A stretch of 5,640 bases of DNA from Comamonadaceae bacterium (GTDB lineage Bacteria > Pseudomonadota > Gammaproteobacteria > Burkholderiales > Burkholderiaceae_C). Position numbers and translations under genes: made by a program. The stretch lies in assembly GCA_947460165.1 (NCBI GenBank), contig CANHKH010000243.1:1-5640 (forward strand), in the 5' to 3' direction. The notes under the pieces are model-generated. The model had not been told where the DNA came from. It searched no databases and was given only the letters and a program-made list of their open reading frames with translations. Of the stretch, positions 4,497 through 5,640 are shown in pieces; positions within the stretch are counted from its first letter, which is position 1, and every line of letters begins with the position of its first letter.

Positions 4497-5640
4497 GTCT
4501 TGGCCCTAGCTAGGCGCACCGCGCCGCTCGCGGCGTAGCGCGCGATGTCCTCAGCGGAATAGCCCGCCTCGGCCAGCACCGCCTGCGTGTGCTGGGCAAA
4601 TTTAGGCGCAACACCCGGATGGCGCGCCGCCGCGCCGTCAAAAAAACCGGGCGAGGCGAGCATGCGCGTGCGACCCACGCCGGCGTGCTCGCGCGCGACC
4701 AAGGTGCCGGTGTTGACGAGGTCCGGGTCGACCGCCACATCGGCCAGGGAATTGACGCGCTGCGCTGGGAAGCCAAAGCGTGCCGCGAGGGCCTCCCATT
4801 CGGCGACGGTGCGCGTGCCGGCGACGGCGGCAATCATGTCGTAGAGCTCGCCCACATGGGCGTTGCGCTCCACCGCATTGGTGATGCGCACGTCGTCCGC
4901 CAGCTCGGGCCTGCCGGTTTCACGAAAAAACTGCGCCCACTGCACGCCGCTGTAGGGCGTCATGGCGACATAACCATCCTTGGCCGTGTAAATACGGCGG
5001 CCTCGTGCGCTCATCACCCGGTGGTAACCGACCTCGCCGCGGGACGGCTCGTAGCTTTCGCCCTGCAGGTGCTCGATCAGCATAAAAGCGGCAAGAGTTT
5101 CGTACATCGGCACGTCGACCAAGCCGCCGCGCCCGGTCACGGTGCGCCGGTACAGCGCGGCAAGCACGGCGCAGGCCAGGCCCATGCCCGCGACTTTGTC
5201 GGCAAGCAAGCTTTGCACAAAGCGCGGCACGCCGTCCTCACCGGCATTGAGCGCGGCCAGGCCGGAAGAAGTCTGGATCACGTCGTCGATGGCCGCGGCG
5301 TCGGCTCGCGTGTTGGCCTTGGCAAAGCCGGTGGCGGTGCAATACAGGATGCGCGGGTTGATCGCGGCGACCGCCTCGTAGGAGAGGTCCAGCCTGTCCA
5401 TCGCGCCGCGCCTGACGTTGTGGATGAACACGTCAGCGGTACTGATGAGCTTGCGCAGCACGGCGCGCCCGTCCGGCGTCTTGAGGTCGATGGCGACCGA
5501 ACGCTTGCCGCGGTTGAGATTGAGAAAAATGCAGCCCATGCCATCCGATGCGACCGAACCGGCATGGCGCATGATGTCGCCCTCGGGCGGCTCAATCTTG
5601 ATGACGTCGGCGCCGTAGTCGGCAAGGATTTGCGTGGTCA
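4493..5640 (-). CDS. CaiB/BaiF family (class III) CoA-transferase, N-terminus cut by window edge
   Basis: Cytoplasmic enzyme expected to move CoA from a donor acyl-CoA to a carboxylic acid. The frame stays open to the right edge: 22 codons before the first internal Met (5572) read TTQILADYGADVIKIEPPEGD..., the hallmark N-terminal CaiB/BaiF block, so that Met is not the start and roughly 20-25 residues are missing. Further family blocks follow: NRGKRSVAIDLKTPDGR, the ADVFIHN segment, LLADKVAGM, and TGRGGLVDVPMYE. The Asp in LLADKVAGM (codon 5200-5198) aligns with the catalytic Asp169 of formyl-CoA transferase, which forms the aspartyl-CoA thioester; allowing for the missing start it lies near residue 170, as expected. 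About 381 residues are visible, and the total fits the usual ~400. The stop (TGA) overlaps the next gene's ATG. Family is certain; the acid and CoA donor are unknown, and a racemase or CoA-lyase-like role within the family cannot be excluded. Confidence 0.95.
   Translation of the reverse strand, partial: TTQILADYGADVIKIEPPEGDIMRHAGSVASDGMGCIFLNLNRGKRSVAIDLKTPDGRAVLRKLISTADVFIHNVRRGAMDRLDLSYEAVAAINPRILYCTATGFAKANTRADAAAIDDVIQTSSGLAALNAGEDGVPRFVQSLLADKVAGMGLACAVLAALYRRTVTGRGGLVDVPMYETLAAFMLIEHLQGESYEPSRGEVGYHRVMSARGRRIYTAKDGYVAMTPYSGVQWAQFFRETGRPELADDVRITNAVERNAHVGELYDMIAAVAGTRTVAEWEALAARFGFPAQRVNSLADVAVDPDLVNTGTLVAREHAGVGRTRMLASPGFFDGAAARHPGVAPKFAQHTQAVLAEAGYSAEDIARYAASGAVRLARAKT

Noticed and set aside
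1..5640. CRISPR array, tRNA, rRNA, toxin-antitoxin or phage genes
   Set aside because: No regularly spaced repeats, no tRNA-like cloverleaf, and no such gene families were seen on either strand.

Overview
The window is GC-rich and carries seven protein genes, all on the minus strand, so transcription runs from high to low coordinates. Gene content and composition point to a Burkholderiales beta-proteobacterium of the Comamonadaceae or Alcaligenaceae type. The main clue is three separate Bug (TctC-like) extracytoplasmic solute receptors, a family hugely expanded in that order. The taxonomic call is inference from gene content, with no marker gene present.

Layout in order of transcription: (1) 5640-4493, a CaiB/BaiF (class III) CoA-transferase whose N-terminus lies beyond the right edge. 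(2) 4496-4047, a MaoC-like hot-dog protein joined to it by an ATGA overlap. (3) 4028-3633, a single-domain cupin. (4) 3596-2646 and (5) 2616-1636, two tandem, divergent Bug receptors with signal peptides. Gaps between these genes are 36 nt or less, so 5640-1636 looks like one operon. (6) A 463-bp non-coding gap (1635-1173) holds a bulged stem-loop just after the second receptor and a 244-bp element bounded by 18-bp imperfect inverted repeats (1231-1474), best read as a small non-autonomous mobile element or its remnant. (7) 1172-357, an Asp/Glu/hydantoin racemase superfamily protein, then (8) 323-1, the N-terminal 107 residues of a third Bug receptor that runs off the left edge. These last two form a second tight gene pair.

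Taken together this is a small carboxylic-acid uptake and catabolism locus. Bug receptors would capture an organic acid in the periplasm, the CoA-transferase would make its CoA thioester, the MaoC protein would act on or bind an acyl-CoA, and the cupin and racemase-like proteins would be accessory enzymes. No transporter membrane subunits (TctA/TctB), regulator, or substrate-defining enzyme is visible, so the substrate cannot be named.

The points most worth a second look are two enzymes that keep their fold's sequence pattern but lack the textbook catalytic residues (MaoC-like: Tyr35/Phe40 in place of Asp/His; racemase-like: Asn80/Val191 in place of both Cys), and the uncharacterised inverted-repeat element. 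I found no CRISPR array, tRNA, rRNA, toxin-antitoxin or defence system. Most of the window is an ordinary accessory catabolic locus.
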